DNA from: Sarocladium kiliense
Lineage: Eukaryota; Ascomycota; Sordariomycetes; Hypocreales; Sarocladiaceae
DNA length: 64,000 bases
NCBI GenBank assembly: GCA_030734395.1
Contig: JAUZTG010000029.1
Location: 7,006,001-7,070,000, forward strand
Reading direction: 5' to 3'
A program made the translations under genes and the position numbers. The notes under the pieces are model-generated. The model was not told the origin of the DNA. It was given only the letters and a program-made list of their open reading frames with translations, and searched no databases. Positions 42,055-53,413 of this stretch are shown one piece after another. How positions within the stretch are numbered: position 1 is the first letter of the stretch; each line of letters opens with the position of its first letter.

Positions 42055-43497
42055 ATGCAGCGTATTCTGGTTCTAGCCTTAGCGGCCACGAATATTGTAC
42101 GAGCAGCTCATGAATTTGTCCAAGGGTGCATGGTAAGTCAAAAATGCAATGAAACTTTGGTTATTGCTAATTATGACTAATAGAAGGATAACTGCTATCG
42201 GGCAGTGAATCACAATGATGAGTTCTGCTCTCAGTGGCTGGAGCCTAGCTACGGCCAGAATTTATACACTCCAGAGAATGTCAAGGCGGAATGCTGGAAG
42301 GGCGATGAAATAGCTCGTATCAGCTCAGCTTGCTCTTGTGTTATCAGCCAAACCAGCATGGAGCCTCGGCCGACTTGCACCAACAGTGGCTATGACCCTC
42401 TCTGCGAGTCAGAGCCGACTTGCCTTGATGGTACCGACAGCTTTGCCTGTCAGCTACCAACTGGAGAGTCCGCATCCATCCCTACTCTGAGCTGCGAGAG
42501 TGAGCGTTGTTCGTGCGAAGGTGGAAGCTGCGGGATCGAGTCATTACCGGCACCCACTCCAGAGACTTGTGGGGGCTATGACTGTCCTTGCCTCGGTGGT
42601 GGATGCGAAACTCAGCCGACGCCTCCTCTTAGTCTTACCAGCTGCGGGGGCGGCGTCTGCGAAACGAACTCAGTGTCTACTCCGGCTCCCAGTCCTCCTA
42701 GTTGTGAGGGTGATGACTGTCTATGCGAGGGCTACGCGTGCAAGCCTAGCTACACAGACACCTGCAAGGAAGGTGACAGTTGTGGCCCTATAACAACCGT
42801 GTCCGCTAGTACCTCAACTAAGTACCTTGGGACCACGGCTCCTTGTTCTGGTGAAACGTGTGAGCCCATAACTACTACTCTCTGCCAGGGGTACGGCTGT
42901 GAAGTCACAGAGTCCGAGGGGACCACTAAAGTTAACGGACCTACGGATACACCCACAAAGTCTCAGGAACTCCCCACCGTTCCTGTTCAGAGCGATAGTA
43001 CCGCTGAGTACACCACCTTGGTATTTCACAGCACTATCTATGCCACTATTACAACTTGCGACTACAAGTGCTCTCAAGGCCCAACGACCATCACATTTTC
43101 TCAGACAGCCCCTGCTACTTCTTGCCCGGTGGTCGAGACCACTAAGTACCTTCCGTGTCCTGCGGAAAGCCCAGTGAAGAAGCCTCAAGGCCAAGAATCA
43201 CTCAAGAAGGGGCCATCCGTGGTAGAGCAACTGAAGGATAAGCAATCCAACGTACCCAAGGAAGAGCCACCTGCGACCGAGTCCCCAGAGAAAGCGTTGG
43301 AAACAAAGGGGCCAGTGACCCAATGGCCTCTGACTGAAGGGGAAACGTCGATGATGCATTCTTCGCTAGTGGCTGTGACTGAGCCAACCCCAGGTGCTCC
43401 CGAGACTATTCTCATCGCTGCCTCTAGCCATCTTCATAGTGACTACAAGGCGCTTACCATCATTGCTGGTGCTGGTGCATTTATCATCCTTCTCTAA
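42055..43497 (+). CDS. Secreted Cys-rich, GPI-type cell-wall protein
   Basis: Exon 1 (42055-42132) encodes the signal peptide MQRILVLALAATNIVRA. A 51-nt intron (GTAAGT to TAATAG) leads to exon 2 (42184-43497); 463 residues. After an N-terminal domain with about eight Cys (DNCYRAV, FCSQWL, ECWKGD, CSC) come short Cys modules of the type C-x-GG-x-C-x-C-x-GG-x-C (ERCSCEGGSC, YDCPCLGGGC, DDCLCEGYAC). A Ser/Thr/Pro-rich stalk follows, and the terminal hydrophobic stretch ALTIIAGAGAFIILL is as expected for GPI attachment. Structure and length fit an adhesin or wall mannoprotein; I know no named family with this module. Repetition of the module suggests expansion by slippage. Confidence 0.75.
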
Positions 43498-43946
43498 GTT
43501 TAGGCTTTGGACTAGTGGTAGAATGAATCTATTTGGAACTCTTTATAGTGGCTATTCCTCAGATCGATCTTACTGAAGCTACGTGAACTTGGTGAATCCG
43601 TGATGACTGTGCTTGCCACCACGCGCCGAGATGGTTCCTCCACGCGTGTCACTGCATCGCAGCAACTTGTATTGCGGCGTGACGGTTTCCCCGATCCGAG
43701 TGGCAACGCAAATCTGCCTAGCTCCCAGGGTAGTCGGGTCATCTGCCCCAGGCAGGAGATGTGGCAGAATAGACATCCATTTCTCAGACTGCAACAAAGG
43801 CCGGAATTCAGAAGCTGGTCCAAAGTCTGGGACTCAGCATGCCATGTTTTGGGCCAGGCCCAGATTCTGGCGTCCAAAGCGAGTATAAATGAAGAGTCCC
43901 TCGAGCCATGAGCAGAAGGACCCCCAGTGAGCCACATATTCACAAC

Positions 43947-44863
43947 ATGGGTTGGACACACCACTGTGGGCCCGCTGGGGTCTTGATCTCCTTTGCCTGT
44001 TCAGTGGTTCTTGGGATTCTAGCACTCTCTAAGGAAGAGAATGTAAAATCTGGCATAGTAACACTGGATGTAAGTCTATCTCCCTTGTAGCACGCATGAT
44101 GGCACTTAACCAGGTCTAGTTCGAGCTACCTATCTCTCACCGAGATATGGCTTCTGGAAAGCGGGAACCCGAAGCACTCAATGTCATCGATTCGATTCGG
44201 ACAGTGGCTGACGATCTACCAAGTGTCGTAAGCCGGCTCAAGACGGCAGCTGAGGCTGCCCCTACACTACTTCCCGACATTATACAAGACCTCCCTGATG
44301 ATGTTGAGGACTTGGGGGACTTTCTGAAAGACATCCCTGATCTACTTGAGAAGATGCTTCCAAAGAACTGTTCAGTGGGCACCAGCAAGTTTTGCGTGGG
44401 CTTTGCTGACAATCTCACTTGTCATGACTTACCGCTTAGTCTATCTGACCTTCTTCCCTCAGATCTCGTGCCGCGTCTTGGGAGAACCCTGGCCGATGTC
44501 ACCGGCCTTGATGCGGGTTTCGCTAAAATAACTGGTCCTCATATCCGGCACTCTCTCATCGCAGGGATTATGACCACTCTTCTCGGCGCTTTGATCTCTG
44601 TCGCATCATTTTACGGTTGGCCTTTCAAGTGTAGGGTTTTCGTATCCAGAGTTGTTACCGCCGCGGTATATGTTGTGTTTGAGCTTCTGCTTTGCGTTCC
44701 ATTCCTTGTCCCAGTCGTGGCAATCCACCTTCTGCGTTCGAGCCTCAGCCACATACCTGCCTGGATTGAAGTGCACTATGGCAACGTGTATAGCCTCTGT
44801 ATAGGGTGCTTCTGCTGTGGAATCGTTGCTGCGGTTATAGGTGGATTTGTCCCGTTCTATTAA
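43947..44863 (+). CDS. Tetraspan (SUR7/PalI-like) membrane protein
   Basis: Exon 1 (43947-44069) and exon 2 (44120-44863) with a 50-nt intron (GTAAGT, TTAAC, TAG), phase 0; 288 residues. An N-terminal helix (GVLISFACSVVLGILAL) is followed by a long extracellular-type loop with two Cys (NCSVGTSKFC). Then come three helices: GIMTTLLGALISVASFYGW, a middle helix with VFELLLCVPFLVPVV, and CIGCFCCGIVAAVIGGFV. The layout, one helix, large loop, three helices, is that of SUR7/PalI-type claudin-like proteins, which work in eisosomes or pH signalling. Sequence similarity is low, so the family is a suggestion. An upstream in-frame Met at 43908 would add 13 residues before the helix. Confidence 0.6.
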
Positions 44864-45566
44864 TGCACACAGACGCTCTCCACAAGACGCCATCTACTTC
44901 CGCTGTGCATCTAGAAAGATTGCTTGAGATTAGCGAGCGGACTACAGCAATCTAAAAATAGAACAAATGGGGAATTGAGCAAGCTTAATCATGTATGTTA
45001 GGTTGAAGTAATGATGAAGTCAATATTTCTCTATTTTGGCTCGGCAGCATCGCGAAGGCAATGTTCTGCGCGAAGGATAGCACCAATAGGGAAGTGTTAA
45101 ACTTGGCTCCGTGAGTATGAGTTTGAAATGAAGAGAGGTTATGTACCGGCTAAGGCCGAGGTAATTCAATACTATTTCTCGAACGAGAATGAATAAACTT
45201 CCCATTATTAAACACCTTCGTTGTTTGCGCACGCCGATGTACATGCGAATCACTTATCGTAGGCCTCAAGAGCAAAATTGTCATGAATCTCTCAAGGCCA
45301 CCCAACCCACAGCCTCGCCCAAGTGCGTCCTAGGGTAGGTTCAGCCCCAGCAGAAAAGGGCCCCAGATTTGGGACCAGAAGACCCCCAAGCTTGGGACCC
45401 AAAGGCGGCATTGCTTCCAGCTGCGTAAACTTCTAACTGCATAAAGATGCAACGCCCGGCGTGAGTTAAGACTGCGAACTTCGGGTGCCACATACCTACT
45501 GTACCGTAGAACTTTACTCTACTATCATTTTCATCCTTTCATACTACCTCGTGGAGAACTACGCAG
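44864..45566. other. Intergenic; nothing recognised
   Basis: Short frames only. A CTACTGTACCGTAG motif at about 45498 lies some 65 bp before the next start. Confidence 0.5.
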
Positions 45567-46010
45567 ATGTCAACCAATCAGCAGCAGCTCAGCTTCAGCG
45601 CTCCTTCCAACACCCTCGACAGCACCCTTGAGCTTTTAGCTGCCCAGAAGAAGCTTCAAGAAGCAACTAGTCTTCTTAACTCACATCAATGCGATTCCAA
45701 AAAATTCGAGATTGCCTACTGGCAAGAGCATCATAAGCTTGCCGAAATACTAGAGGCTAACGGTCGCTTGAATCAAGATAACGATGAGTTGCGAGGCCAA
45801 AGACCACGAAACAACTTCAAAGCTGCCGCCCCTGCGCCATTGACAGCGGCTAAGGAGGAAGACTGCTCGGAACCTGGGGGCGGGGCGATTAAAGGGTCAC
45901 CTCGAAGAGTGCAATGCATTAAGATGCAAGAGAAGTCGGAGATGGATCGAGAAATTCTGAACATGGAGAGGCTCAAGGAAATGGCGGGCACCTATCTCTC
46001 TGGGCACTGA
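45567..46010 (+). CDS. Small coiled-coil hypothetical protein
   Basis: 147 residues, intronless. The N-terminus is Gln/Ser-rich. Residues about 20-78 form a heptad helix (LELLAAQKKLQEATSLL, KLAEILEANGRLNQDNDEL). A charged low-complexity linker and a short second helix (MDREILNMERLKEMAG) follow. The acidic/basic helix pattern recalls the coiled-coil genes at 54669 and 57792, which also lack introns and domains. No named family. The start context (CGCAGATGTC) and the length of the open frame support it. Confidence 0.5.
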   Translation: MSTNQQQLSFSAPSNTLDSTLELLAAQKKLQEATSLLNSHQCDSKKFEIAYWQEHHKLAEILEANGRLNQDNDELRGQRPRNNFKAAAPAPLTAAKEEDCSEPGGGAIKGSPRRVQCIKMQEKSEMDREILNMERLKEMAGTYLSGH

Positions 46011-47300
46011 ATATCGAAAGGTCTTCTCGTTGAGGAACTATGTAGAACTATTCTTTATATCGAATTGAGTAGTGAAGTGATGATGGATGGCGTTGTGCGA
46101 TTAATGATCAATCAACATGAGTAGCAAGAGCGGTGTTGATCGCATACAAAGACCTCACTCGGGGCTATGCGAACATGTGACCTTTGGGTTTCAACCATTC
46201 TTCCGTGTCTATCCGCGTGTGAATCTGCCGAGGATAGATCCGACATGTAGGATATGCCAGTGCTCAGGTCCACACCCTACAGCGGAGGACGGGCCTGGAA
46301 GAGAGAGCAAATCGCTTGGCGGGATAAGCGCAACAGACGCCGAGTGGGATACGGGGCTGTGAACCACAAAGTTGGCAACTTTGAGCGAAAATGAGCCAAG
46401 CCAGACCCTTCTCGTTTGCGCTCAACTGAGGACTCGGGAAAGCTGCCTACAAGGGATCGGAGGTATCGTCCTGGTCAGCCACCCGGTCTCTAGCCTTAAA
46501 ATGTGGGGCCACCGATGGCGATCAGGTAGGCCCGAATGGAAAGGACTCCACGCATTCCATCTCACGTTGGGCAGCGCGGCTAGAGGACGTGCGACGCTCA
46601 ATGGCTGGATCCAGACGTCGGTAGAAGACCTTAGAAAATATCATGTGACGGATGGCTTATGCGTTCACCCTGCCATGAGCTGTTGTTCCTCCGAACAAGG
46701 ATAAACATCCGAGTGCTGTTGGTTCGATGTGTATGCAAGCGACCTTTCTATCTTGAAGTCTGGGGTGGATCTGAACATGCGCTTACTCCAGCCCCTTGAC
46801 GGAATCTCCGGGGCGGCCCTGCCGGGTGGAGCCAAAGGTGGAGAGGAGATGTCGTTCGAGGCGCAACCTCGCTTAGAGTTAGAGAAGTCCAATAAGATGG
46901 CGAGCCCTGTCCCGGGAATCTGGTTCAGTGGGTGTGGGGCGATAGTTGTGCACAGGACCTGCCAAACTGGGAGAACGAGGGACCAATAGTACAGACTCGT
47001 ATAGCCCGACTCCATTATCACAAGATCCATCGGCCAGCGCGGTCGTGCAATCTCTTCCTGGTCTAGGCCCATGGAAATAACGCTTCTGCTGGTTGCCGGA
47101 AAAGCTGACGGGCACAGGTCGCTCTGGGACGTTGCTCTGCCGGGGGCTCCACGATAGCCTGGGCCCTTTTGTCGGCTGAAGGGTTCTTCGGCAACTTTTA
47201 AGACCAGACTCTCCCGGACGTTTCGAAGTACCAAAGACTGGTAGACATCGCCCTTGACCACCTTCGTGATACCTGTCCACTCACTATCTGAAGCCATCTA
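46011..47300. other. Intergenic; no supported gene
   Basis: A 210-codon minus-strand frame (46665-47297) starts three bases from the plus-strand reductase start and has no domain, so it is treated as chance. The rest shows nothing. Confidence 0.45.
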
Positions 47301-48560
47301 ATGTCGCGTCGTCAGAATACTCTTCTCCTCACCGGAGCGACCGATTTCCTGGGGAAGGTTGTTCTCGCAGAGCTCCTGCGTCTGCAAGCCGGGTACTCTG
47401 TAGGAATGATCATCCTGCTTGTATGTCGAACGGAGACGCTCGATGCCCAGCAGTGTTTTCATCAAGCCGCAAAGGCCGGCTGCTTCGCAAATTTGCGACT
47501 CTCGTGGTCTGGACTAGTCCGTGTCGAAGAAGCCGACCTCACTCGTGTTCACTGCGGTCTCAAAGATGAGGACTACAATCGCATCTGCTCTAGGGTTACG
47601 CACATCATCCATGCTTCCGGATACGAAAAGTCCTACGGTGACATTCACGAGGCTATGTCGGCCGACATTGACGGTTCTCTGAACATACTAGCTCTCGCCA
47701 GAGACTGCCCTGGCTTACGGCAACTTGTTGTCACGAGCACCGCCTTCGTGGCCCCCCCTCGAGATGGCCCCATCTACGAGGAGCTGGTGAAATTGCCTAA
47801 GCGAGCAGACGCCCTTGTTACGGATCTTCGCAGCCACCGAATCACGCAATCGGATGCCCTGGCCCTGACGGGACACCCGAATGTTTACACACTCTCTAAG
47901 TGTCTGACGGAGCACATGTTGGACCAGAAAAGGGAATACCTTGCCCTCACAATTGTGCGGCCAAGCATTGTCTGCGCTGCCTTAGACTATCCCAGTCCGG
48001 GTTGGGTCGACAGCACGGCGGCATTTGCAGGCTTCGTGCTGGGCTTCGCCAGCGGTGGGCTCAAGGCTTTCAACGGCCACCGAAAGGCAAAGCTAGATAT
48101 CGTGCCTGTCGATAAAGTTGCCGATTGCTTGATAGCGGAGGCCTTCAGGTACAATGAGCGAGGCACCGGGCGCTCCCAGACACGCATTGTCTTTTCTGTG
48201 GCAACAACAGCACAGTCCCTGACACTTGAGGACTCCTGCCGGATCATGGAGCTGTACTTCGGGGGACTGGAGTTTCAGTACATTGGTACCACACGCCTTG
48301 CCTTCGAAATCAACCACCTCATCTATCACCACCTTCGCCTGAACATTTGTGCAACGATCGGCCGCCTGCGCGGCAACCACGAAAAGGCCGAAGAGTCAAA
48401 GAAGGCTCTGGAACAGGTCAGGGTTGTAATTGCGGACTTCGCAGCCTATGCCGCCAAGTCACATGATTTTTTCCCAAAGGAACCTGTCATTGGATTCAAT
48501 GTTGAGGACTACTTGCGACTAATTTTTGATGGAGTCAAGGTCAACCTCATGCACGGGTAG
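47301..48560 (+). CDS. Fatty acyl-CoA reductase-like (NAD-binding 4) protein
   Basis: 419 residues, intronless. The N-terminal Rossmann signature is NTLLLTGATDFLGKVVLAEL (TGxTGFLG with Asp for Gly), then VCRTETLDAQQCF. The extended-SDR active site appears as VTSTAF and YTLSKCLTEHML (YxxxK), followed by LTIVRPSIVCAA and a DIVPVDKVADCLI motif typical of the male-sterility/FAR family. These enzymes reduce acyl-CoA or carrier-bound acyl groups with NADPH. This protein has the reductase domain plus a short helical C-terminus and no adenylation or carrier domain, so it is a stand-alone reductase. No polyketide or peptide synthase is nearby. Substrate unknown. Confidence 0.8.
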   Translation: MSRRQNTLLLTGATDFLGKVVLAELLRLQAGYSVGMIILLVCRTETLDAQQCFHQAAKAGCFANLRLSWSGLVRVEEADLTRVHCGLKDEDYNRICSRVTHIIHASGYEKSYGDIHEAMSADIDGSLNILALARDCPGLRQLVVTSTAFVAPPRDGPIYEELVKLPKRADALVTDLRSHRITQSDALALTGHPNVYTLSKCLTEHMLDQKREYLALTIVRPSIVCAALDYPSPGWVDSTAAFAGFVLGFASGGLKAFNGHRKAKLDIVPVDKVADCLIAEAFRYNERGTGRSQTRIVFSVATTAQSLTLEDSCRIMELYFGGLEFQYIGTTRLAFEINHLIYHHLRLNICATIGRLRGNHEKAEESKKALEQVRVVIADFAAYAAKSHDFFPKEPVIGFNVEDYLRLIFDGVKVNLMHG

Positions 48561-48965
48561 CTGTCGCTTTAGATTCTTGGCCCCTTGGATAGAATAAACA
48601 TGATGCCGCGAGCTTCTCGACCTTTTCATGCGTCTAGCAAGTCTAATGTTGACGGGACATGCGGCCTTGGGCGTGTTCGTTCCCAAATCGGCAATTTCAC
48701 GTTTCCTTGCTTCAGACTTTGGCGAGTCACCCCACAGACATGCCCTTTCGTTTGAACAGCCCAGGCATGACTCGGACACACCTTCCCCGGCTCCGATCCC
48801 CCCACCAGGCCCCAGGGGCCTGGTGAAAGGTGGCGCAGGGTGCAGAGCTGTTGATTATTCACTCAGGCGTTTGACGCGCATCGTATTCATCTGCGCTAGA
48901 GTCAATCAAAGTGAACATGTGTAGAGCTTAGAGTCCCTATTTTGGGTAAAAAGTCGCCTATCGGT
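48561..48965. other. Intergenic between convergent genes
   Basis: About 400 bp between the 3' ends of the reductase and the coiled-coil gene. No domain; a small GC-rich palindrome-like CCCCAGGGGCCTGG lies near 48812. Confidence 0.5.
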
Positions 48966-50053
48966 CTACTTCATAGTCTTCCGCTTCTTCCGTCCTGCCC
49001 CAGCTCCGGCTTCACTCAAGACGCTCTGGACGTTGTCGAGGTTGTCATTCAGCTCTGGGAACTGGGCACGGAGGACATCCTTGAGCGTCTCGAGCTGCAT
49101 GGTGAGTGACATGTTCTCGTCGAGTAAAGACTGTAACCGATTGGTCCCCTTGGACTCGGAGGTCTCCCCGGTGGCCGCATTCTCCTGCGCACCACCCTTC
49201 TTTACTTCGTCCAAGACTTTCCGCAAAGCCTTAACAGATGAGTTCGCGGACTCGAGCTCACATCGCAAGGAGGCAGCCTGGTCCCTCCACTTCTCCGAAT
49301 CAGACTTCTGGCTTCGGACCTCCTTTGCGAGCCTGCTTGTCTCCTCCCTCAGCCTCAAAACTTCCGCTTGTTGTTCGTCAAGGTCCCCAATCCTTTCGGC
49401 AGTGACTTGAGGACGACCCTCTAGCGTGTTCAACTTCTCAAGGAGCTGAGCCCGTTCGTGTTTGCCAACCTCGATGTCCTCTCGCAGGCCGTCTATTGTC
49501 GTGTCGCGGGCGTAGAGCTCATTGACCTTCCAGTCGTCAACCGTCGCGAGCTCAGTCTTGGCCTGCTGAAGTTCGATCCTGAGTGCTTCGTAACTGGACA
49601 TCTCATTTTGCCTCGCAGCAACAAGGTGACCGCGCTCCTTGAGGATGTGAGAGAGATCAGCACAGACGTGGGCGTATTTGGCCTTCAATCCCGCGTGATT
49701 TGCGAAAAGCTGCTGATAACTTTGACATTGTGCAGACAATTCGGATTCCCTTTGTCTCAAAGCTCTGAGGAGATCACAGCGCTCGGAGCGACAACGATCA
49801 ATGGTTCTTGTGATCTCCCAGAGGCTTTTGTCAAACATATCAACGTTGGCTGCTACTGACTGAGCTTCGCTCATCAATGTAACCGCCGTCTGGGTCTGTT
49901 TGATCATATCAGTCACCGTTCTCGTCGGGTAAGCGAACTACTGACCACCTCCGGCGGGTAGCCCCGCGCACCAGCAGGCTCGGTGCTGGTGCTTCCACCG
50001 TGGTGAACGGGACCCTGGCCCGAGGTGTTACCTTCGTTCTGCCGGAACGTCAT
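48966..50053 (-). CDS. Long coiled-coil nuclear-type protein
   Basis: Exon 1 (50053-49946) begins MTFRQNEGNTSGQGPVHHGG. A 50-nt intron (49945-49896, GTCAGT donor, GTGACTGAT branch, CAG) leads to exon 2 (49895-48966), phase 0; 345 residues. From about residue 55 to 320 the sequence is nearly continuous heptad repeats with high Leu/Glu/Lys/Arg (KAKYAHVCADLSHILKERG, LREETSRLAKEVRSQK). It ends with the basic GRKKRKTMK, a candidate nuclear signal. Without the intron an internal start at 49907 would be needed; the spliced N-terminus is preferred because both frames and splice signals agree. No named family recognised. Confidence 0.6.
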
Positions 50054-50751
50054 TGGGTTTAGGTCCATGGAGGTGCAAGAAGATCCTGTGTGATCTGGAA
50101 AAGCCGTTTAATGTGAGAGACCATATTGCACCTTGCTTTGCATTTATAGTTGAAACGGTGACTGCGTATATTGGCCCTGTTTGGGAGGGAGGGAGGGCCA
50201 CGACCTCGCAAGCTGATCTACCATCCCTTGATACGGAAGGTTCTGGCAAGAAAATGGGTTGGGTCCAAGTTTCTGTCCCTTCTTCGCTGTCCCTGATCTG
50301 GTCCCGGAATCCTGTGTTGGTCATCAATCATATCACATCAATCACAGTGGATCCCTTTGCCCGAGGGTCTAGCTGAGGACTTTCGGGTGGGGCGCTTCAC
50401 GGGCCAGCAGTGTGGAGACCGTGTCGGCCGACGTAGACTTCGAGGGTCCCACTGGTACTGGGTTCTCGACTAGGATTCGGCGTTGACGACCGGTTTGGGT
50501 TGTGGGTGTAGAAGGCCGCGATCACAGAAGAGCAGGTCAATTGTTGGCTCACTCTTCCCGGTGACTCGTCAAGCTCCAGTACCCATTACGCATCCAGCCG
50601 TTTCTGCTGCGAGGGCTATCATCTGAGGGCATAGAGTCTCCGTTCTGGGGTGCTGCATGTCCCCGAGGCACGTCCCAGGGGTACGAGGATCCACGACGCG
50701 GAAGAGTTGGGAGTTTTGCGAATTATACATGGCTTTCATGAAGTGATAGAG
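50054..50751. other. Intergenic; nothing recognised
   Basis: About 700 bp with short frames and no domain. Confidence 0.5.
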
Positions 50752-51210
50752 TTAGATCTGGAAATCCAGGAATAAATTTAGAACTGGAAACTCCGGAAAC
50801 GTTACTTGAGCGATACTCCTACGCATATTAGGGTCTGGTTGTAAATCAATGTCCTTCTTTGGCTCCTTTGCGACTGGCTCAGCTTCCGTCTTGGCTCGGC
50901 CAAACCGGAACTCCTTCTCTACCCTGGCCGGTCCGTAGTTCTTCGCACCCGGTAGCTTCTTCTGGCGTGGCAGTGTCAAACCAGTACGGACGCCACTCGA
51001 AGGGCTCCTTACCTTTTCATCAATGGATGTGTGGCAAGAGTATCCGTCCGTTTCATAAGAAACAAACCCTTCCTTTTCTTTGTATTCAATGTACAGTGCC
51101 AGCTCGACACCATGCAACTCTCCGTACTTATATGCTTTGCTGAGAAGACCGATAAGGTTCCGGCCGTACTTTCTATTCGGCCTGTGCCTGGCTGATTTCC
51201 GGGAAGCCAT
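50752..51210 (-). CDS. Small MADS-like protein
   Basis: 152 residues, intronless. A basic N-terminus (ASRKSARHRPNRKYGRN) leads into LIGLLSKAYKYGELHGVELA then LYIEYKEKEGFVSYET. This follows the MADS-box pattern: R.....L.KKA.EL....V..ALII, then the beta strands. The usual GR-K-I-..I start of a MADS box is shortened. After about residue 55 the sequence is linker-like and Lys-rich, with a Phe/Pro hydrophobic end. The gene at 61296-61684 has the same core. It diverges from the ferric reductase gene with only 231 bp between start codons, so the two may share a promoter. MADS-type proteins dimerise on CArG-like DNA; whether this mini form binds DNA is inference. Confidence 0.55.
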   Translation of the reverse strand: MASRKSARHRPNRKYGRNLIGLLSKAYKYGELHGVELALYIEYKEKEGFVSYETDGYSCHTSIDEKVRSPSSGVRTGLTLPRQKKLPGAKNYGPARVEKEFRFGRAKTEAEPVAKEPKKDIDLQPDPNMRRSIAQVTFPEFPVLNLFLDFQI

Positions 51211-51441
51211 ACTGGGGTCGCGGGCAGTAGGGCGAGAGACTGTGATGGTTGTCGAACGGCAGGGTTGAAGTCTTAATACGAGGGGAGGGGCTTAAATAAG
51301 GACCCCTAACTCGGCCGCATGCGCCGTCAACCCGCTTTTGGGCTTAAAGGTCGGCTTTCAACATATAACATCGCCGGTACCACTCGTGGCTCCCCCCTGG
51401 CGTATGAACGCCTTGAACAAAACCCACCCGCTATCGCCAGA
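51211..51441. promoter_or_regulatory. Divergent promoter, MADS-like / ferric reductase
   Basis: 231 bp between start codons. A TATA-like TTAAATAA lies at about 51291 inside the near-palindrome AGGGGCTTAAATAAGGACCCCT, which could serve both genes. Confidence 0.4.
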
Positions 51442-53413
51442 ATGAACGCCACTAGCTGGTATGCGTTGGCTCTAGGCGCACTCGTTCTGGGACCCGTCCT
51501 CGTCAGCACCCTTGCCACTCTTAGCTCGGTCGTTCGGTCTCGCGGCAAGCGCTTCTTTCTCCAGTACCTGTATTATCCGCAGCCTCCGAAATGGCTCAGA
51601 GGTAGTGCCAGGGCTACCTGGTTTGACCACATCATTCTCCTTGTGTTCATAATCGCAAATACGATTGCAATGTCTGTTCGTGTCAACGGCCTCGCAGACT
51701 TTCGTCGACGGTCTGGAACAATTCCCTTGGTCAACCTCGTGCCGCTGTTCCTGGGTGGACGTATGGACCTCATGAGCCGCTTCGGTATCGGTCTCCAAAC
51801 ATATGCCAGAATGCACCGGTGGATTGGGAGGGTTGCCATCGCGGAATGCTTGATTCACGCCATAGCGGCAGCATCGGGAGAGGAAGCAGACAACAGGCGT
51901 GGAGGCCTTCCTGTAAGTGCACTGTTCGACTTGTTCTAGCTCTCGCTAACTGCGTAGGCATTGATCTTGCTGGTCGCACTTCTGGCTTCCGGAGTCTTAA
52001 AGCTGTGGATGTACGAGATCTTTCTGAACTTTCATCTTGTGCTCAGCCTCGCGGTCGTCGCTCCCCTGTATTCCCACTTTCCTGGAGATCCACGTGAACC
52101 TCCGACCCTGTACGTCCTAGCGGCCGGCATTCTGTTCGTCAGCTCCGAGTGTGTAAGACTTGGGCATATAGTCTATCGGAACAAAAGGTTCGGGAAGCCG
52201 CTCAGTCGAGCGACGGTGAGAGAAATCACCTTCAAGAGGCCAACGGGAGGAGACATCCCGCTCTCCGATGCCGTTCATCTGCATGTTCCATTGTCGAGAG
52301 CATGGACTCGACGAGCGGGCCAGTACGTCTACCTGCGCATGCCTGGAGTCAGCCTCACTTCATTTGCGCAGCTTCACCCATACTACGTGGCATGGTGGTA
52401 CTCCGAGGACGGACATGACTATGCAGTTTTCATCTTACAGAAACGCCGTGGTTTTACGGACAGTCTTTATCGCAAGACAGAGAGCCCCAAAAGACCGTTA
52501 GACTACTCTGTTTGGCTCGAAGGGCCCTACGGCGCGGACCTGTCTTTAGGCTCATATGGTACCGTCCTGCTCTTTGCCACAGGCATTGGCATCGCTGGTC
52601 AGCTTGCATACGTTTCACAGCTTCTTCAGGCTTACTCAAACCACGAGTCAATGGCGAGAACGATTACTTTGTCCTGGCAGTTGAACTCGGAAGGTACCCG
52701 GCCCAACCGCCCGTCTTTCTCGCGCAGTACAAGTCTTGTTAACCTCTGTTCAGTCCAGACAGCCTGGGTGGCTGACCGCATGCAGCAACTCCTCAAACAG
52801 GACGTCGATAAGGCATGCTTCTAGTCTTTTCCCCCTTCTGTTTGCAGGAAACTCTAACGGTCGCTAGATTCTCAATATCCATATCTACGTACTAGGCAAC
52901 TTCCTGTCGAAAATGACTGATCGAGGGGATTATGTTCAGATTGGTGAACGGATTGACATGACATACGGCCCTCTGCAAGTCCGAGACGTCATTCACGATG
53001 AGATGGAGAAACGAAAGGGGCGGACAGTCATCTCTGGTGAGATCAAGCCCTCCGGTCGCTCGCTTTAGGCTAACACGTCGGCAGTGTGCGCTGATGGGCA
53101 GACGAGTAGCACGATCCGGCAAGTCGTTCGGACCATGGCAGACGATACAGTCTCTCTGAAGGAGCTGGACTTTACCCCCCCACGAGAATCGTCGCCCTCC
53201 GAAAACCCGGGCCGCTGGTGGAATGTCTTACGACGTAGAGGTTGCCGGGGCGGTCCAGAGGGAAAGAACATCGAACTCCAGTTGCACACGGATACCCAGC
53301 AATGCCATGGTGGCCCCAGCCGACATCAACATAGTTACCGTACCGCCAACGTGAGCGGCATGGCGGCACCATTGGGACCGGCTGCATCAGAGCCGAGCAG
53401 GGTGAAAGGATAA
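51442..53413 (+). CDS. Ferric reductase (FRE/NOX superfamily), four exons
   Basis: Exons 51442-51912, 51958-52803, 52868-53036 and 53085-53413 have introns of 45, 64 and 48 nt and all frames agree; 604 residues. Helices in the first 250 residues carry the heme-ligand region (MHRWIGRVAIAECLIHAIAA and FLNFHLVLSLAVVAPLYSHF). The FAD site is AQLHPYYVAWW (HPFT-like), followed by the NAD(P)H motif EGPYGAD and ATGIGIAGQLAY. Near the end VCADG replaces the more usual CGP-type motif, and VSLKELDF is the typical terminus, followed by a 60-residue extension. The enzyme moves electrons from NADPH across the plasma membrane to reduce Fe(III) or Cu(II). No iron permease or oxidase gene is adjacent. Exon 2's donor (GTCGAT) is weak. 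Confidence 0.85.

Noticed and set aside
46665..47297. 210-codon minus-strand frame next to the reductase gene
   Set aside because: Its start codon is three bases from the start of a well-supported plus-strand gene, and the sequence has no domain.
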